In this document: positions 51,932 to 60,169 of the stretch, piece by piece
How positions within the stretch are numbered: position 1 is the stretch's first letter
Layout: the number at the start of each line of letters is the position of its first letter
Source: Gammaproteobacteria bacterium
GTDB taxonomy: Bacteria; Pseudomonadota; Gammaproteobacteria; Pseudomonadales; Azotimanducaceae
Assembly: GCA_003247835.1 (NCBI GenBank)
Contig: QJYB01000024.1
Location: 1-64,000 of the forward strand
Direction of reading: 5' to 3'
Length of the DNA: 64,000 nt
Translations under genes and position numbers: made by a program
Notes under the pieces: model-generated
What the model was told of the DNA's origin: nothing
The model's input: only the letters and a program-made list of their open reading frames with translations
Databases searched by the model: none

Positions 51932-52432
51932 TCAGACGTCGTCGCTGATGAGCTTGGGTGCGGCCAGGAAATCGAGCTCAGCGCCGCCCGCGTTGAGGTC
52001 GTGCCAGGGGCCCCGGTAGTCGAAACGCACCACCCCGAAGGTCGGCAGGTTGTCGGTGACTGACTTCCTGCCGAGCGAATTCGCGAGCCACGTCAGTCCC
52101 GGATTGTGGGCGACCAGGGCGACGCTCCGGATCGTCGCCGGCGTCCGCCGCAGCACGTCGAGGATCTGCTCGGCATCCGCCTCGTAAAGCTCATCCGTGG
52201 CGCACACCGCGTCGTCGTCGAGGGCGAACGCCTTCTGGACGAAACGGGCCGTGGCCAGGGCCCGCGCGGCCGTGCTGGTCCACAACCAGGTAGCGGGGTC
52301 GGTCTGTGCGGCCAGCCAGGCTGCCATGCGTGGACCGTCGCGCTCACCGCGCCGGTTGAGCGGCCGGTCGAAGTCTCTGAGCCCGGGTTCCGACCAGGAA
52401 GATTTGGCATGTCGGATCAGCCAGATCTTCAC
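51932..52432 (-). CDS. sixA: Phosphohistidine phosphatase SixA
   Basis: This 166-aa protein has the histidine phosphatase core. 'LIRHAKSSWSEPGL' carries the catalytic RHG-like His, 'LNRRGERDGPRMAAWL' follows, and the second catalytic His lies in 'VALVAHNPGLTWLA'. The length and the RHAKS motif fit SixA. In E. coli, SixA dephosphorylates phospho-His on HPt domains and the PTS protein NPr. It overlaps the upstream unknown gene by 4 bases and is the last gene of the molybdenum hydroxylase operon. Confidence 0.92.
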   Translation of the reverse strand: MKIWLIRHAKSSWSEPGLRDFDRPLNRRGERDGPRMAAWLAAQTDPATWLWTSTAARALATARFVQKAFALDDDAVCATDELYEADAEQILDVLRRTPATIRSVALVAHNPGLTWLANSLGRKSVTDNLPTFGVVRFDYRGPWHDLNAGGAELDFLAAPKLISDDV

Positions 52433-52806
52433 CGGGTCGACGGCTTGCCCGGGGAAGCGTCCCCGCGAATCCGGGCAGCCTCGCTGATCAGGAACAGATC
52501 CGTCAGCACGGCGCGCAGGTGCATGGAGGCGTTGAGGTTGTCCACCAGCTCGCTGGAAATGCGCGGAGAATCCAGCACCAGCGCCAGTGCGCTGCGGGTC
52601 TTGCCGATGTCTTCCCGGACAACGGCATGAAAAGGTTCTTCTCCGTCCAGAGCACCTTCGAGTTCGGTCAACGCGCCGTCGAGATCACCGAGTACGGTAC
52701 GTACGCTCCGCCCGGCTTCGGCCGTCGCATCGTCTTCCCGTCCCTGGGCCGCGTAGGCGAGCATGAACTCGTAGGCGGTTTCCACCACCTCTATCCGGTC
52801 TTCCAT
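52429..52806 (-). CDS. Uncharacterised small helical protein
   Basis: This 125-aa acidic, fully helical protein has no signal peptide and no motif that I recognise. It begins 'MEDRIEVVETAYEFMLAYAA' and has many Glu, Asp and Ala. It lies 7 bases after the cytochrome b gene and overlaps sixA by 4 bases (ATGA). Because both neighbours are co-directional, it probably belongs to the same operon. A link to SixA signalling or to enzyme assembly is speculation. Confidence 0.65.
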   Translation of the reverse strand: MEDRIEVVETAYEFMLAYAAQGREDDATAEAGRSVRTVLGDLDGALTELEGALDGEEPFHAVVREDIGKTRSALALVLDSPRISSELVDNLNASMHLRAVLTDLFLISEAARIRGDASPGKPSTR

Positions 52807-52813
52807 GGGCGCC

Positions 52814-53572
52814 TCAGGCCGATCTCTCAGGGGACCAGCGCGCCGGGTCGTGGTTGGCCCGGAGTTCGTCCTCGGAGATCCATCCGGAGATCATGGAGCG
52901 GGTGTAGAAGCGTTTCTCGGGACGCAGCGCAAAGTAAACGTGCAGCGCCACCAGACCGATGAGTCCCAGGGTGGACGCTCCGTGCAGCAGGAATATCCAG
53001 CCCAGGGTCGATTCGTCCAGGGCGTTCGACCGGTTCCACCACGGTGTGTCGATCATGGCGAACAGCACCAGGCCGGTACCGATGACCAGCAGGACCAGCG
53101 CTGTCATGGCATGGTGCATGCCCTTCTGAGCCAGGGAGTACTTGCCGGGCTTCGTGCCCGCATCGAACGGTTCCCGGAAGTCGTCGGCACCCACCCACAT
53201 TTCCCGCGGTTTCTGCCAGAAGAGCGCACGCAGCGTGTGGAACACCACGGCGGCGGTCAGGATGAGGCCCGCCACCCAGTGAATGGTCAGCCAGCTGAAA
53301 TCCACGCCGACCACGGGCAGCACTCCAGTGAACAGGAGCACGAAGACGCTGACAGCCATGATCCAGTGAAAACCGCGATCGACCGCAGCATGACGCTCCA
53401 TGTGCAGGCCCGCGGCCGAAGGCCGCGGCGGTGACTTCAGGAACGTCATGACGACGATGTGCACCATGATGGCGACGGCCGAAAGCGTCAGCACCACCCA
53501 GAGCAGATCCCAGGACACACCCAGGAGCACCTCGCGGCCCCACACATCCTCTCTGAACTCGACGATGTCCAT
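52814..53572 (-). CDS. Cytochrome b membrane subunit (FdnI/cytochrome b561-like)
   Basis: This 252-aa protein is read from the ATG at 53572 (MDIVEFREDVWGREVL). It has four main membrane helices with paired His residues: 'VHIVV', 'ERHAAVDRGFHWIMAV', 'IHWVAGLILTAAVVFHTLR', 'KGMHHAMTALV' and 'LVALHVYFAL'. These are the axial heme ligands of di-heme cytochrome b subunits of formate dehydrogenase-type enzymes. It directly follows the FAD subunit of a Tat-exported molybdenum hydroxylase and would carry its electrons to the quinone pool. Most such enzymes lack a dedicated cytochrome b of this type. Confidence 0.87.
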   Translation of the reverse strand: MDIVEFREDVWGREVLLGVSWDLLWVVLTLSAVAIMVHIVVMTFLKSPPRPSAAGLHMERHAAVDRGFHWIMAVSVFVLLFTGVLPVVGVDFSWLTIHWVAGLILTAAVVFHTLRALFWQKPREMWVGADDFREPFDAGTKPGKYSLAQKGMHHAMTALVLLVIGTGLVLFAMIDTPWWNRSNALDESTLGWIFLLHGASTLGLIGLVALHVYFALRPEKRFYTRSMISGWISEDELRANHDPARWSPERSA

Positions 53573-53580
53573 GGGCTCTC

Positions 53581-54573
53581 CTAGGCTCTGAGCGCCCGTC
53601 TGACGAGATTGTCCATCAGCGGTGCCTTGAAGTGGTTGTAGTTGAGTGGCCTGGCGCCTTCGCTTGCGAGCGCCGCGACGGCCTCTCCCGTCGAGTCGTT
53701 GCGGGGTTTGCCGATGACGGCGCGCTCCACGGATGTGAGGCGTCTGGGCACGCACGAAACGGCGCCGCAGACGAGCCGTGCGTCCCGGATGGTGCCGTTT
53801 TCGGTTCTGAAGGCAGCCGCGATGCTGACCAGAGCGAAGTCCCAGACGTTGCGATCCGCCACCTTCTCGAAGTAGTACTCCGCGTGGGCCCAGTCCGCGG
53901 GCAGCTCGATGGCCGTGAGAATGTCGCCGGGTCTGAGCACCGTCATGCGGGTGATGTTCACAGCCGGCCCGACGAAGAAGTCTCCGGCTGCCACCCGATG
54001 AACGCCCCGCGTGTTCTGAATCACCATGGTTGCATCGAGGGCAACCAGGGCGGTGGCGGTGTCGGACGGGCTCACCGCGACGCAGCGGCTGGCGCCGAAG
54101 ATCGCATGCTCACGGTTCATGCCCTCGGGACTGTCCGCATAGCAGATGTTGCCGCCTGCTCGGTAACAGGACAGCCCACGCCGATAGTACCAGCACCGCG
54201 TGTCCTGGGAGACGTTGCCGCCGAGGGTGCCCTGGTTGCGGATCTGGGGGCTCGCCACCCTGGCGGCCGCGGCAGCCAGCAGGCCGTAGCGGGCACGGAT
54301 CAGCTGGTCTCTCGAGACCTCGCGCAGGGTGGTCATGGCACCGATCTTCACCCCGCCGCCATCCGTTTCCTCGATCCCATTGAGCACATCGATGCTGGAC
54401 AGATCCACCATGGCCTTCGGATGCTTGGCCCGGTCTTTCAGCCAGCCGTAGGTGTCCTGGCCGCCGGCGAGCACCCAGCCGCGGCTGCCGAGCCGTTCTG
54501 CCAGTGCCGCGGCATCCTCTACGGTCACCGGCTGGAAGAGCTCCATGTCCGGCATCACGTCGTACGCTGACAT
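53581..54573 (-). CDS. FAD-binding subunit of a xanthine-dehydrogenase-family molybdenum enzyme
   Basis: This 330-aa protein has the FAD-binding subdomains ('GWVLAGGQDTYGWLKDRAK', 'AMTTLREVSRD', 'RNQGTLGGNVSQDT') and the CoxM/CO-dehydrogenase C-terminal domain. After 'NVSQDT' a Cys-bearing insertion 'RCWYYRRGLSCYRAGGNIC' (C-x8-C-x7-C) resembles the [4Fe-4S] loop of PaoB and of 4-hydroxybenzoyl-CoA reductase beta subunits. It has no own signal peptide and would be exported with its Tat-tagged partner. Spacing is 9 bases from the molybdopterin subunit and 8 bases from cytochrome b. Confidence 0.93.
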   Translation of the reverse strand: MSAYDVMPDMELFQPVTVEDAAALAERLGSRGWVLAGGQDTYGWLKDRAKHPKAMVDLSSIDVLNGIEETDGGGVKIGAMTTLREVSRDQLIRARYGLLAAAAARVASPQIRNQGTLGGNVSQDTRCWYYRRGLSCYRAGGNICYADSPEGMNREHAIFGASRCVAVSPSDTATALVALDATMVIQNTRGVHRVAAGDFFVGPAVNITRMTVLRPGDILTAIELPADWAHAEYYFEKVADRNVWDFALVSIAAAFRTENGTIRDARLVCGAVSCVPRRLTSVERAVIGKPRNDSTGEAVAALASEGARPLNYNHFKAPLMDNLVRRALRA

Positions 54574-54582
54574 GCTCCCTCC

Positions 54583-56979
54583 TCAGAACGTGTTGGTCGC
54601 CAGCGGGCCGTGGGACTGACCCTGTCCGGAGACGTGGTTGACGACGACGTCGGGTGTGACCGGCGTGCGGTTGAACAGGTGGCCGCCGAGCGCGTCGGAC
54701 AGCGCGCACATCAGTGCCGCTGTTGCCGAGCCCATGGCGGGTTCGCCAACACCTCTCGAACCGACCGGGTTGTCCGGATCGGCGATGTCCACGGCGGACC
54801 ACTCCATGTGCGCGGGTATGTCGAGATAGGTCGGTGGTCGGGTCTGATAGTAGCCGACGTTTGCGGGCAGGCCGTTCTGAGGGTCGTAGACGTGGCGTTC
54901 GAGTCCCGCCATGCCGAATCCCCAGACCGCCCCGCCGCGCAGCTGGCCGGCGAGGCCGAGCGGGTGGAGCACGGTGCCGCACTCGGCCACCGCCAGGAAG
55001 TCGACGATCTCGTGCTTGCCGGTCTCCAGATCCAGCTCTATCTCGATGAAGCCCACAGTGAGCCCCGGCACGGTGCCCCGGACCGGCAGGTTGTCCTTAG
55101 CGACACCGATCAGACCCGTGCCGGCGATACCCTGCACGGCCCGCTGGGTGACCTCGTGGATGTCCTCCGGCCAGGTCTCGCCGCTGAACTCCCCGCCGAG
55201 TTCGACGGCTTTCGCCGCTACCTCGCCGTAGGTGAGGCTGCGCGCCGCGTTGCCGATGTCGAACACACGTTCGTCGGCGATGTCGTACTGATCCGGGGTG
55301 CCGCCGAGCACCTGGGCGGCGATCAGCTTCATCTTGCGGATGGCATCCTCGGCCGCGACGTAGTTGGCTCGGGTGTGGGTGAATGTGGTGTTGCTGCCCG
55401 CCTGGTAGCTGGACCAGGGCAGATTCTCCTCGGTGGAGCCGTGGTGAACGATGCAGTTTTCCCAGTTGCACTTGAGGGCTTCGGCGGCGGCACGGGTAGT
55501 GGCTGCGTAGGAGTAGGTGCCGAGGTTACCAACGCCGCTGTGGAGGTGAATGCGGCCATCCGGTGTGATGCGGACCAGACCGTCGAAGCCATTAGCGCCG
55601 GCGGAGTGATATCCCTGGCCGACCCCGATGCCGGTGACCTTCGAACCGTTGCGCTGGCCGCTCTTCTTGATGCGTTCCGACCAGCCGAAGAGTTCAGCGC
55701 CGCGGTCCAGAGCTTCCTTCATGTAGGCGCTGGTCACCGGACCCTGGTTGGCATTCAGGGTGGCGCTGGAATCGGGGGCGTTGAGGCGGCGGATCGCCAC
55801 CGGATCGAGGCCCAGCTCCCGCGCTGCCTTATCCATCATGGGCTCGAAGATGGCGGCGATCTGATTCTGGCCCGGCCCCCGCTGTGGTCCGCGCGGTGTC
55901 GTGTTGGTGAGAACGGGCACGTCCCGCAGACGCATGGCGTCGGGCTGATAGAGGATGGAGATGGCGCCGCCGGCCGAGGAGGCGTCACCACCGGCCTGCT
56001 GGGAGCCCAGATCCTGAACGATATACAGGTCGACGGCGGAAACCCTGCCTTCTCTGGTGAAGCCGGCCTTGATCCAGCCCTGGAAGCCGACCCGGGCGGA
56101 GCCGACGTAGTACTCCTCTTCCCGGGTGATGCGCAGCATCACCGGACGACCGAGCTTCTTCGAGAAGTAACCCGGTATGGCGAGCACCGGATAGGCGGAT
56201 ATTTTCGAGCCGAATCCGCCACCGCAGTACTCCGCGACGAAGACCAGATCCTTCTGCTCGATACCGAGCATGCGCGCGAGAAAAGGCACCACGAAGCTCT
56301 GCGACTGGGTAGAGCCGTGGACGTGACATCTGCCGTTCTGCCAGTAGGAGAGCACCGAGCGGGGCTCCATGGACATGTGCGCGTAGCCGGTGGTCACGAA
56401 GGACTCCTCGAGTATCAGCGCGGCATTGTCGAAACCCGCCTCCAGGTCGCCATAGCTCCACTCGGACGGCGCAGGTCCGGTCGGCTCACGACCGGTGACA
56501 AATCGCTCCACGTCCTCTGCCGACCAGTGCAGGCTTCTCATCTCTCTGGGATAGATGTTGCCTTCGAGACGGGCGCTCGGACCGTCCGGCTTGAGGCTCG
56601 TCACCGGATCGACGCTGAAAGGCAGCGGCTCGAGCTTCACACGGACTTTCTTCAGCGCATCCTCCGCCGTCTTTTCGTCGATGGCGGCAATTGCGAAGAT
56701 GGGATCACCCACGTAGACGGGCTCGTTGGTCAGTAGTGTGGGTGCGGGCGCCTCGGTGGGGTACACGTCCTCGGCGGTGAGAATGCCGAACACGCCTTCC
56801 ATGGCCAGGGCCTCGTCCGCATCGATTTCCACCACCCGTGCGTGCGGCATGGGGGAGGTGTAGAGGCGGGCATAGACCATGCCGTCCACAGAGTAGTCCT
56901 CGGCGTACCTGGCCTTGCCGGTGACCTTGCCGTGGATGTCCGGAGGCGTGAAGTTCTTGCCGATGTGCAGGTAGCTCAT
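54583..56979 (-). CDS. Molybdopterin-binding subunit, xanthine dehydrogenase/aldehyde oxidase family
   Basis: This 798-aa protein has the aldehyde oxidase a/b hammerhead start ('DIHGKVTGKARYAEDYSVDG'). Molybdopterin loops follow, including 'TQSQSFVVPFLARMLG', 'EYCGGGFGSKI' and 'RGPGQNQIAAI'. The catalytic Glu lies near the end in 'GSRGVGEPAMGSATA'. It oxidises an aldehyde or an N-heterocycle with water as oxygen source. The length and Tat-tagged partner resemble PaoC. It overlaps the Fe-S subunit stop by 4 bases. The substrate is not inferable from sequence. Confidence 0.95.
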   Translation of the reverse strand: MSYLHIGKNFTPPDIHGKVTGKARYAEDYSVDGMVYARLYTSPMPHARVVEIDADEALAMEGVFGILTAEDVYPTEAPAPTLLTNEPVYVGDPIFAIAAIDEKTAEDALKKVRVKLEPLPFSVDPVTSLKPDGPSARLEGNIYPREMRSLHWSAEDVERFVTGREPTGPAPSEWSYGDLEAGFDNAALILEESFVTTGYAHMSMEPRSVLSYWQNGRCHVHGSTQSQSFVVPFLARMLGIEQKDLVFVAEYCGGGFGSKISAYPVLAIPGYFSKKLGRPVMLRITREEEYYVGSARVGFQGWIKAGFTREGRVSAVDLYIVQDLGSQQAGGDASSAGGAISILYQPDAMRLRDVPVLTNTTPRGPQRGPGQNQIAAIFEPMMDKAARELGLDPVAIRRLNAPDSSATLNANQGPVTSAYMKEALDRGAELFGWSERIKKSGQRNGSKVTGIGVGQGYHSAGANGFDGLVRITPDGRIHLHSGVGNLGTYSYAATTRAAAEALKCNWENCIVHHGSTEENLPWSSYQAGSNTTFTHTRANYVAAEDAIRKMKLIAAQVLGGTPDQYDIADERVFDIGNAARSLTYGEVAAKAVELGGEFSGETWPEDIHEVTQRAVQGIAGTGLIGVAKDNLPVRGTVPGLTVGFIEIELDLETGKHEIVDFLAVAECGTVLHPLGLAGQLRGGAVWGFGMAGLERHVYDPQNGLPANVGYYQTRPPTYLDIPAHMEWSAVDIADPDNPVGSRGVGEPAMGSATAALMCALSDALGGHLFNRTPVTPDVVVNHVSGQGQSHGPLATNTF

Positions 56980-57581
56980 GTGATCTGCCCCCTGGCGCGC
57001 ATCCGTTTCGATGCGGTCATCACCGCGTTGAGATAGTGGTCATAGGCACCACAACGACAGAGGTTACCGGACAGCGCTTCCCGCACTTCCTGGCGGGTGG
57101 GCTCGGAGTTTTCCCTGAGCAGCGCGACGGCCGACATGATCTGTCCCGGCGTGCAGTAACCGCACTGCGGCGCGAGCTCGTCGATGAACGCCTGCTGCAC
57201 GGGATGCAGAGCGCCGGACGCATCCTGCAGACCTTCCACGGTGGTCACCGCTCGCCCGCGCACGCTGTGCGTCAGCATGGAGCAGGCGTAATGATTGATG
57301 TCGTCGACCAGCACTGTGCAGGCACCGCACTCGCCGCGGTTACAGCCGAGCTTCGTGCCCGTGAGCCCGAGCTTGTAGCGCAGCGTGAAGGCAAGCGTTT
57401 CCTGGGGCAACACGTCCACGGGACGTTTGCGGCCATTGACGTTGAGTACGACGAGGCGCTCGACGGTGCCGGCAGGCCGGTCGTCGGCTGCCGCCGAGTA
57501 CCATGCGGCGCTCGATGCCGCAGCAGCGCTGGATGCAATGACGCCCTTGATGAATCGGCGTCGGGAAAGATTGACGTTCAC
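56976..57581 (-). CDS. Tat-exported 2Fe-2S subunit of the molybdenum hydroxylase
   Basis: This 201-aa protein has a twin-arginine signal 'NLSRRRFIKGVIASSAAAAS'. The plant-type 2Fe-2S cluster follows ('CNRGECGACTVLV', further Cys in 'YACSM'). The second 2Fe-2S domain is 'QCGYCTPGQIMSAV' and 'LSGNLCRCGAY'. This fixes the enzyme in the periplasm, with the other two subunits carried through as a folded complex. It is the first gene of the operon: Fe-S, Mo, FAD, cytochrome b, unknown, sixA. A candidate operator lies 45 bases upstream. Confidence 0.96.
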   Translation of the reverse strand: MNVNLSRRRFIKGVIASSAAAASSAAWYSAAADDRPAGTVERLVVLNVNGRKRPVDVLPQETLAFTLRYKLGLTGTKLGCNRGECGACTVLVDDINHYACSMLTHSVRGRAVTTVEGLQDASGALHPVQQAFIDELAPQCGYCTPGQIMSAVALLRENSEPTRQEVREALSGNLCRCGAYDHYLNAVMTASKRMRARGQIT

Positions 57582-57625
57582 GGCTGATACCCCCCGCCGG
57601 AAATATTACACCTTCGACCAGCAGC

Positions 57626-57647
57626 CTGTTCGAGATTTCTTGAACAG
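57626..57647. promoter_or_regulatory. Inverted repeat, candidate operator of the molybdenum hydroxylase operon
   Basis: CTGTTC, 10 bases, GAACAG: perfect arms in the divergent region. The arms extend outward with one bulge (CAGCAGC against GCTGTTG). The N10 spacing does not fit LexA, so a GntR-, TetR- or similar-type regulator is more likely. Confidence 0.45.
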
Positions 57648-57737
57648 CTGTTGGGCTGATACAGTGGCGACGCGGCGCGGAGGCGCGCAAGACGAGGCTT
57701 CAGAGGTTTGCGATCACTGAACTTCAGGACCGGCGGA

Positions 57738-58781
57738 GTGGCAGTCTGGCGCCTGTTTGCCGTACTCGTGGTCTCTGCATGGCTCACGGCCTGCGGCGAC
57801 GATTCGAATTCCTCAGAAACGGGCGGGGTACCCGAGGCGGCGGTGACCGCGGCTGAAGAACCCGCAGAAGGAACTGACGAGACCGGGGTTACGAACCGGG
57901 GTGCGAACACGGCCAACTGGTGGGATGAACTGCCGCGAGCCGAGTGGTCGGCCTTCGACAGGCTCGACGATGGCAGTGGCTGGTTCGAGATCTATCGGGT
58001 TCAGCCCGAAGTGCTGGCCATCTACGAGCCCGGACAGTTCGAAGAGGTGGTCTCCTACCTGATTCTCGGTACGGACCGGGCACTGCTGTTCGATTCCGGT
58101 CTCGGTATCGGCGACATGCGCTCAACCGTGGCGACTCTGACGGATCTGCCCGTGGTGGTGCTGAACTCACACAGCCACTACGACCACATCGGCGGAAACC
58201 ACCAGTTCGACTTCATCTACGGTCCGGACAACTCCTACACCCACACCAGCATGAAAGGCCTGACCCACGACCAGGTGGCGGAGTACGTTTCGCCTGGCTG
58301 GGTCTGGAAGCCTCTGCCACCGGGTCTCGACCCCGCCAGTTTCGAAAGCCGACCCTATCAGATTGATGAGTTCGTCACCGAAGGCAGCGTGATCGATCTG
58401 GGCGGTCGCACGCTTACCGTGCTGTTGACCCCCGGCCACGCACCGGATTCCCTGTGTCTGCTGGACCGGGACCGGCGTCTGCTGTTCACCGGTGACACCT
58501 TCTATCCCGCGCCGCTGTACACCCATATCCCGGGCGGGGATTTCGCTGCGTATCGCGCTTCCGCCGCGCGGCTCGCGGCACTGGCACCGCTCGTCAATCA
58601 TCTGCTGCCTGGCCACAACCAGGGACTGGTGGGGAGTGAGTATCTGATCCGCATGGCGGAGGCGTTCGAAGCCGTTGCGGCAGGAAAGTCTCGCTACGTG
58701 GAAACGGACGGCAACCGGGAGTACGCCTTCGAGAACTTCTCGATCATCGTCGGGCCCGATGCCCTGGGAGATGGTGCCTGA
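57738..58781 (+). CDS. MBL-fold hydrolase lipoprotein
   Basis: This 347-aa protein is read from the GTG at 57738, 8 bases after an AGGA site; the track's TTG at 57708 is less convincing. The lipobox is 'VSAWLTACG'. An acidic, low-complexity linker precedes the catalytic domain. The metal motif is 'NSHSHYDHIGGNHQF', with further His/Asp ligands in 'LTPGHAPDSLCL', 'LLFTGDTFYPAPL' and 'LLPGHNQGL'. It is a glyoxalase-II-like MBL enzyme anchored in the periplasm. The substrate is unknown. It is divergent from the molybdenum hydroxylase operon. Confidence 0.85.
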   Translation: MAVWRLFAVLVVSAWLTACGDDSNSSETGGVPEAAVTAAEEPAEGTDETGVTNRGANTANWWDELPRAEWSAFDRLDDGSGWFEIYRVQPEVLAIYEPGQFEEVVSYLILGTDRALLFDSGLGIGDMRSTVATLTDLPVVVLNSHSHYDHIGGNHQFDFIYGPDNSYTHTSMKGLTHDQVAEYVSPGWVWKPLPPGLDPASFESRPYQIDEFVTEGSVIDLGGRTLTVLLTPGHAPDSLCLLDRDRRLLFTGDTFYPAPLYTHIPGGDFAAYRASAARLAALAPLVNHLLPGHNQGLVGSEYLIRMAEAFEAVAAGKSRYVETDGNREYAFENFSIIVGPDALGDGA

Positions 58782-58806
58782 GTCAGTCTGGGCGCTGCCC
58801 GCCTGT

Positions 58807-59055
58807 TCAGGCGGCAGCCTGCTCATCCAGGCGGGTGGAGGCCGAGCGACGGGTCATGAGATCGTGGATGTCGTCCACGGTGTGGCTGGCGGTGCGAACG
58901 AACAGGCCCGGCAGCAGCGCGTGGACAAGGCAGGCGAACCCTGCGCCGATCATGCGCAAGCCGATGTAGACGGCATGCCCGGCGTGCTCGCCGTAGCTCT
59001 CGCCGATATCCCGCGGGTGGGCCATGAGCAGCTTATCCAGGGGCTTGTCGATCAT
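58807..59055 (-). CDS. DUF6356-type small membrane protein
   Basis: This 82-aa protein begins with 'LLMAHPRDIGESYGEHAGHA', has one hydrophobic stretch 'VYIGLRMIGAGFACLVHALL' and ends 'PGLFVRTASHTVDDIHDLM'. The 'HP-x-ESY-EH' and 'VHALLP-LFVRTAS' pattern is shared by a family of uncharacterised proteins (DUF6356). Function is unknown. It converges on the MBL lipoprotein gene. Confidence 0.75.
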   Translation of the reverse strand: MIDKPLDKLLMAHPRDIGESYGEHAGHAVYIGLRMIGAGFACLVHALLPGLFVRTASHTVDDIHDLMTRRSASTRLDEQAAA

Positions 59056-59164
59056 GATTCCGCCTCGAAGGTAACTTCAGCTGAAACCATGTTATCCCAC
59101 ACCAGACGGTATTATCTCTCCAATTTCTCCAGAACTGTGATCGGCTTTGGGAGAATCTCTCGCG

Positions 59165-60070
59165 CTAATCCCAGATATCGAAAAATTCCTGCAGCGCTTT
59201 CATCTGCCCACCCTGGACCGCGGAAGGGACGATGATCGGCGTCGTGATACCGGCGTCGAACCAGGCTTCGATGCCGTCCCGCACCTTGCTTGCGTTGCCC
59301 GCGAGGGTCGTGTCCGCCAGCCATCGATCGGACAGACTGGCGGCGACGCCCTCCATGTCTCCGGCCGCCAGCGCCTTCTCCACGTCGGCCATTTCCTGCT
59401 CGTAGCCCGCTGCCTTCCAGTAGTTGCGGTAGTTGGGCAGCGTCGCATAACTCGTCAGGGTGCGTCGGTTCACAGCCATTGCGGCCTGCTCGTCGTCGGA
59501 TATCACGGTGGGGATCATGTTGCCGATGAAGAACGAACCACCGGTGCGGGCAGTTTCGGAGAGCTGGGCCAGGGAATGGCTCATGTACGACCGGGCGCCG
59601 TTCGCGAACACCATACCCTCGGCAATCTCTTCAGCGAGTCGGATCATGCGATCCCGAAGCGTCGCCAGGACGATGGGCGGCATCTCGCCGGCCCGGGGCA
59701 CGGCACGCAGGTCCTCGACGAACTTCCGCATGTCGGCGAGCGGCTTGCCCTGGGTCACGCCGATCCGCTTCATGGCGGGCTCGTGGCTGACGCCGATACC
59801 GAACCGGAAACGGCCGCCCGAGACCTCATGGATGAAGCCGACGGTCTGAGCGAAGTCATTGACGTTACGCGTGTAGATCGGGGTGATGGTCGTGCCGATT
59901 TCCAGCCGTTCCGTGACCAGCGCGATGGCCTCACACAGCGCGAGATTGTCCGACAGGCTTGGCCCGTAGACCCCGGGAAAGCCTCGCCGCTCCACCTCCC
60001 TCGCGATCTCCAGAATCGCCATGCGGCGGCCGGGTACGGCGGCCAGGCTGACAGCGGGCAGTCGTGTCAT
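59165..60070 (-). CDS. LLM-class flavin/F420-dependent oxidoreductase
   Basis: This 301-aa protein has the luciferase-like monooxygenase TIM barrel: 'ILEIAREVERRGFPGVYGP', 'IYTRNVNDFAQTVGFIHEV', 'RFRFGIGVSHEPAMKRIGV', 'IVLATLRDRMIRLAEEIAEG' and 'GITTPIIVPSAVQGG'. The ATG at 60070 gives MTRLPAVSLAAVPG. Members use FMN or F420; the pattern with 'VSGGRFRFGIG' suits the F420-type side, but this is uncertain. It is divergent from the PQQ-dehydrogenase lipoprotein. No F420 biosynthesis gene is in the window. Confidence 0.85.
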   Translation of the reverse strand: MTRLPAVSLAAVPGRRMAILEIAREVERRGFPGVYGPSLSDNLALCEAIALVTERLEIGTTITPIYTRNVNDFAQTVGFIHEVSGGRFRFGIGVSHEPAMKRIGVTQGKPLADMRKFVEDLRAVPRAGEMPPIVLATLRDRMIRLAEEIAEGMVFANGARSYMSHSLAQLSETARTGGSFFIGNMIPTVISDDEQAAMAVNRRTLTSYATLPNYRNYWKAAGYEQEMADVEKALAAGDMEGVAASLSDRWLADTTLAGNASKVRDGIEAWFDAGITTPIIVPSAVQGGQMKALQEFFDIWD

Positions 60071-60169
60071 GGTGTGTTCCCCTCGAGAAATGTGCGTGGA
60101 TGCAGAAAATGCCAACAGGGTCGCCGAACCGAAGCTGTTTCGCAATGCGCATGGGATAGCATTGCCGCG

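Noticed and set aside
54610-56736. 708-aa plus-strand ORF over the molybdopterin subunit
   Set aside because: Shadow frame, rich in Val-Asp-Gly-Arg; the minus-strand gene has all catalytic motifs.
57626-57647. LexA box reading of the CTGTTC/GAACAG repeat
   Set aside because: LexA needs CTGT-N8-ACAG; here the equivalent spacing is 14.
59147-60169. N-terminal 340 residues of the 1088-aa track ORF
   Set aside because: They are antisense to the LLM oxidoreductase; the lipoprotein signal peptide begins at the GTG at 60170.
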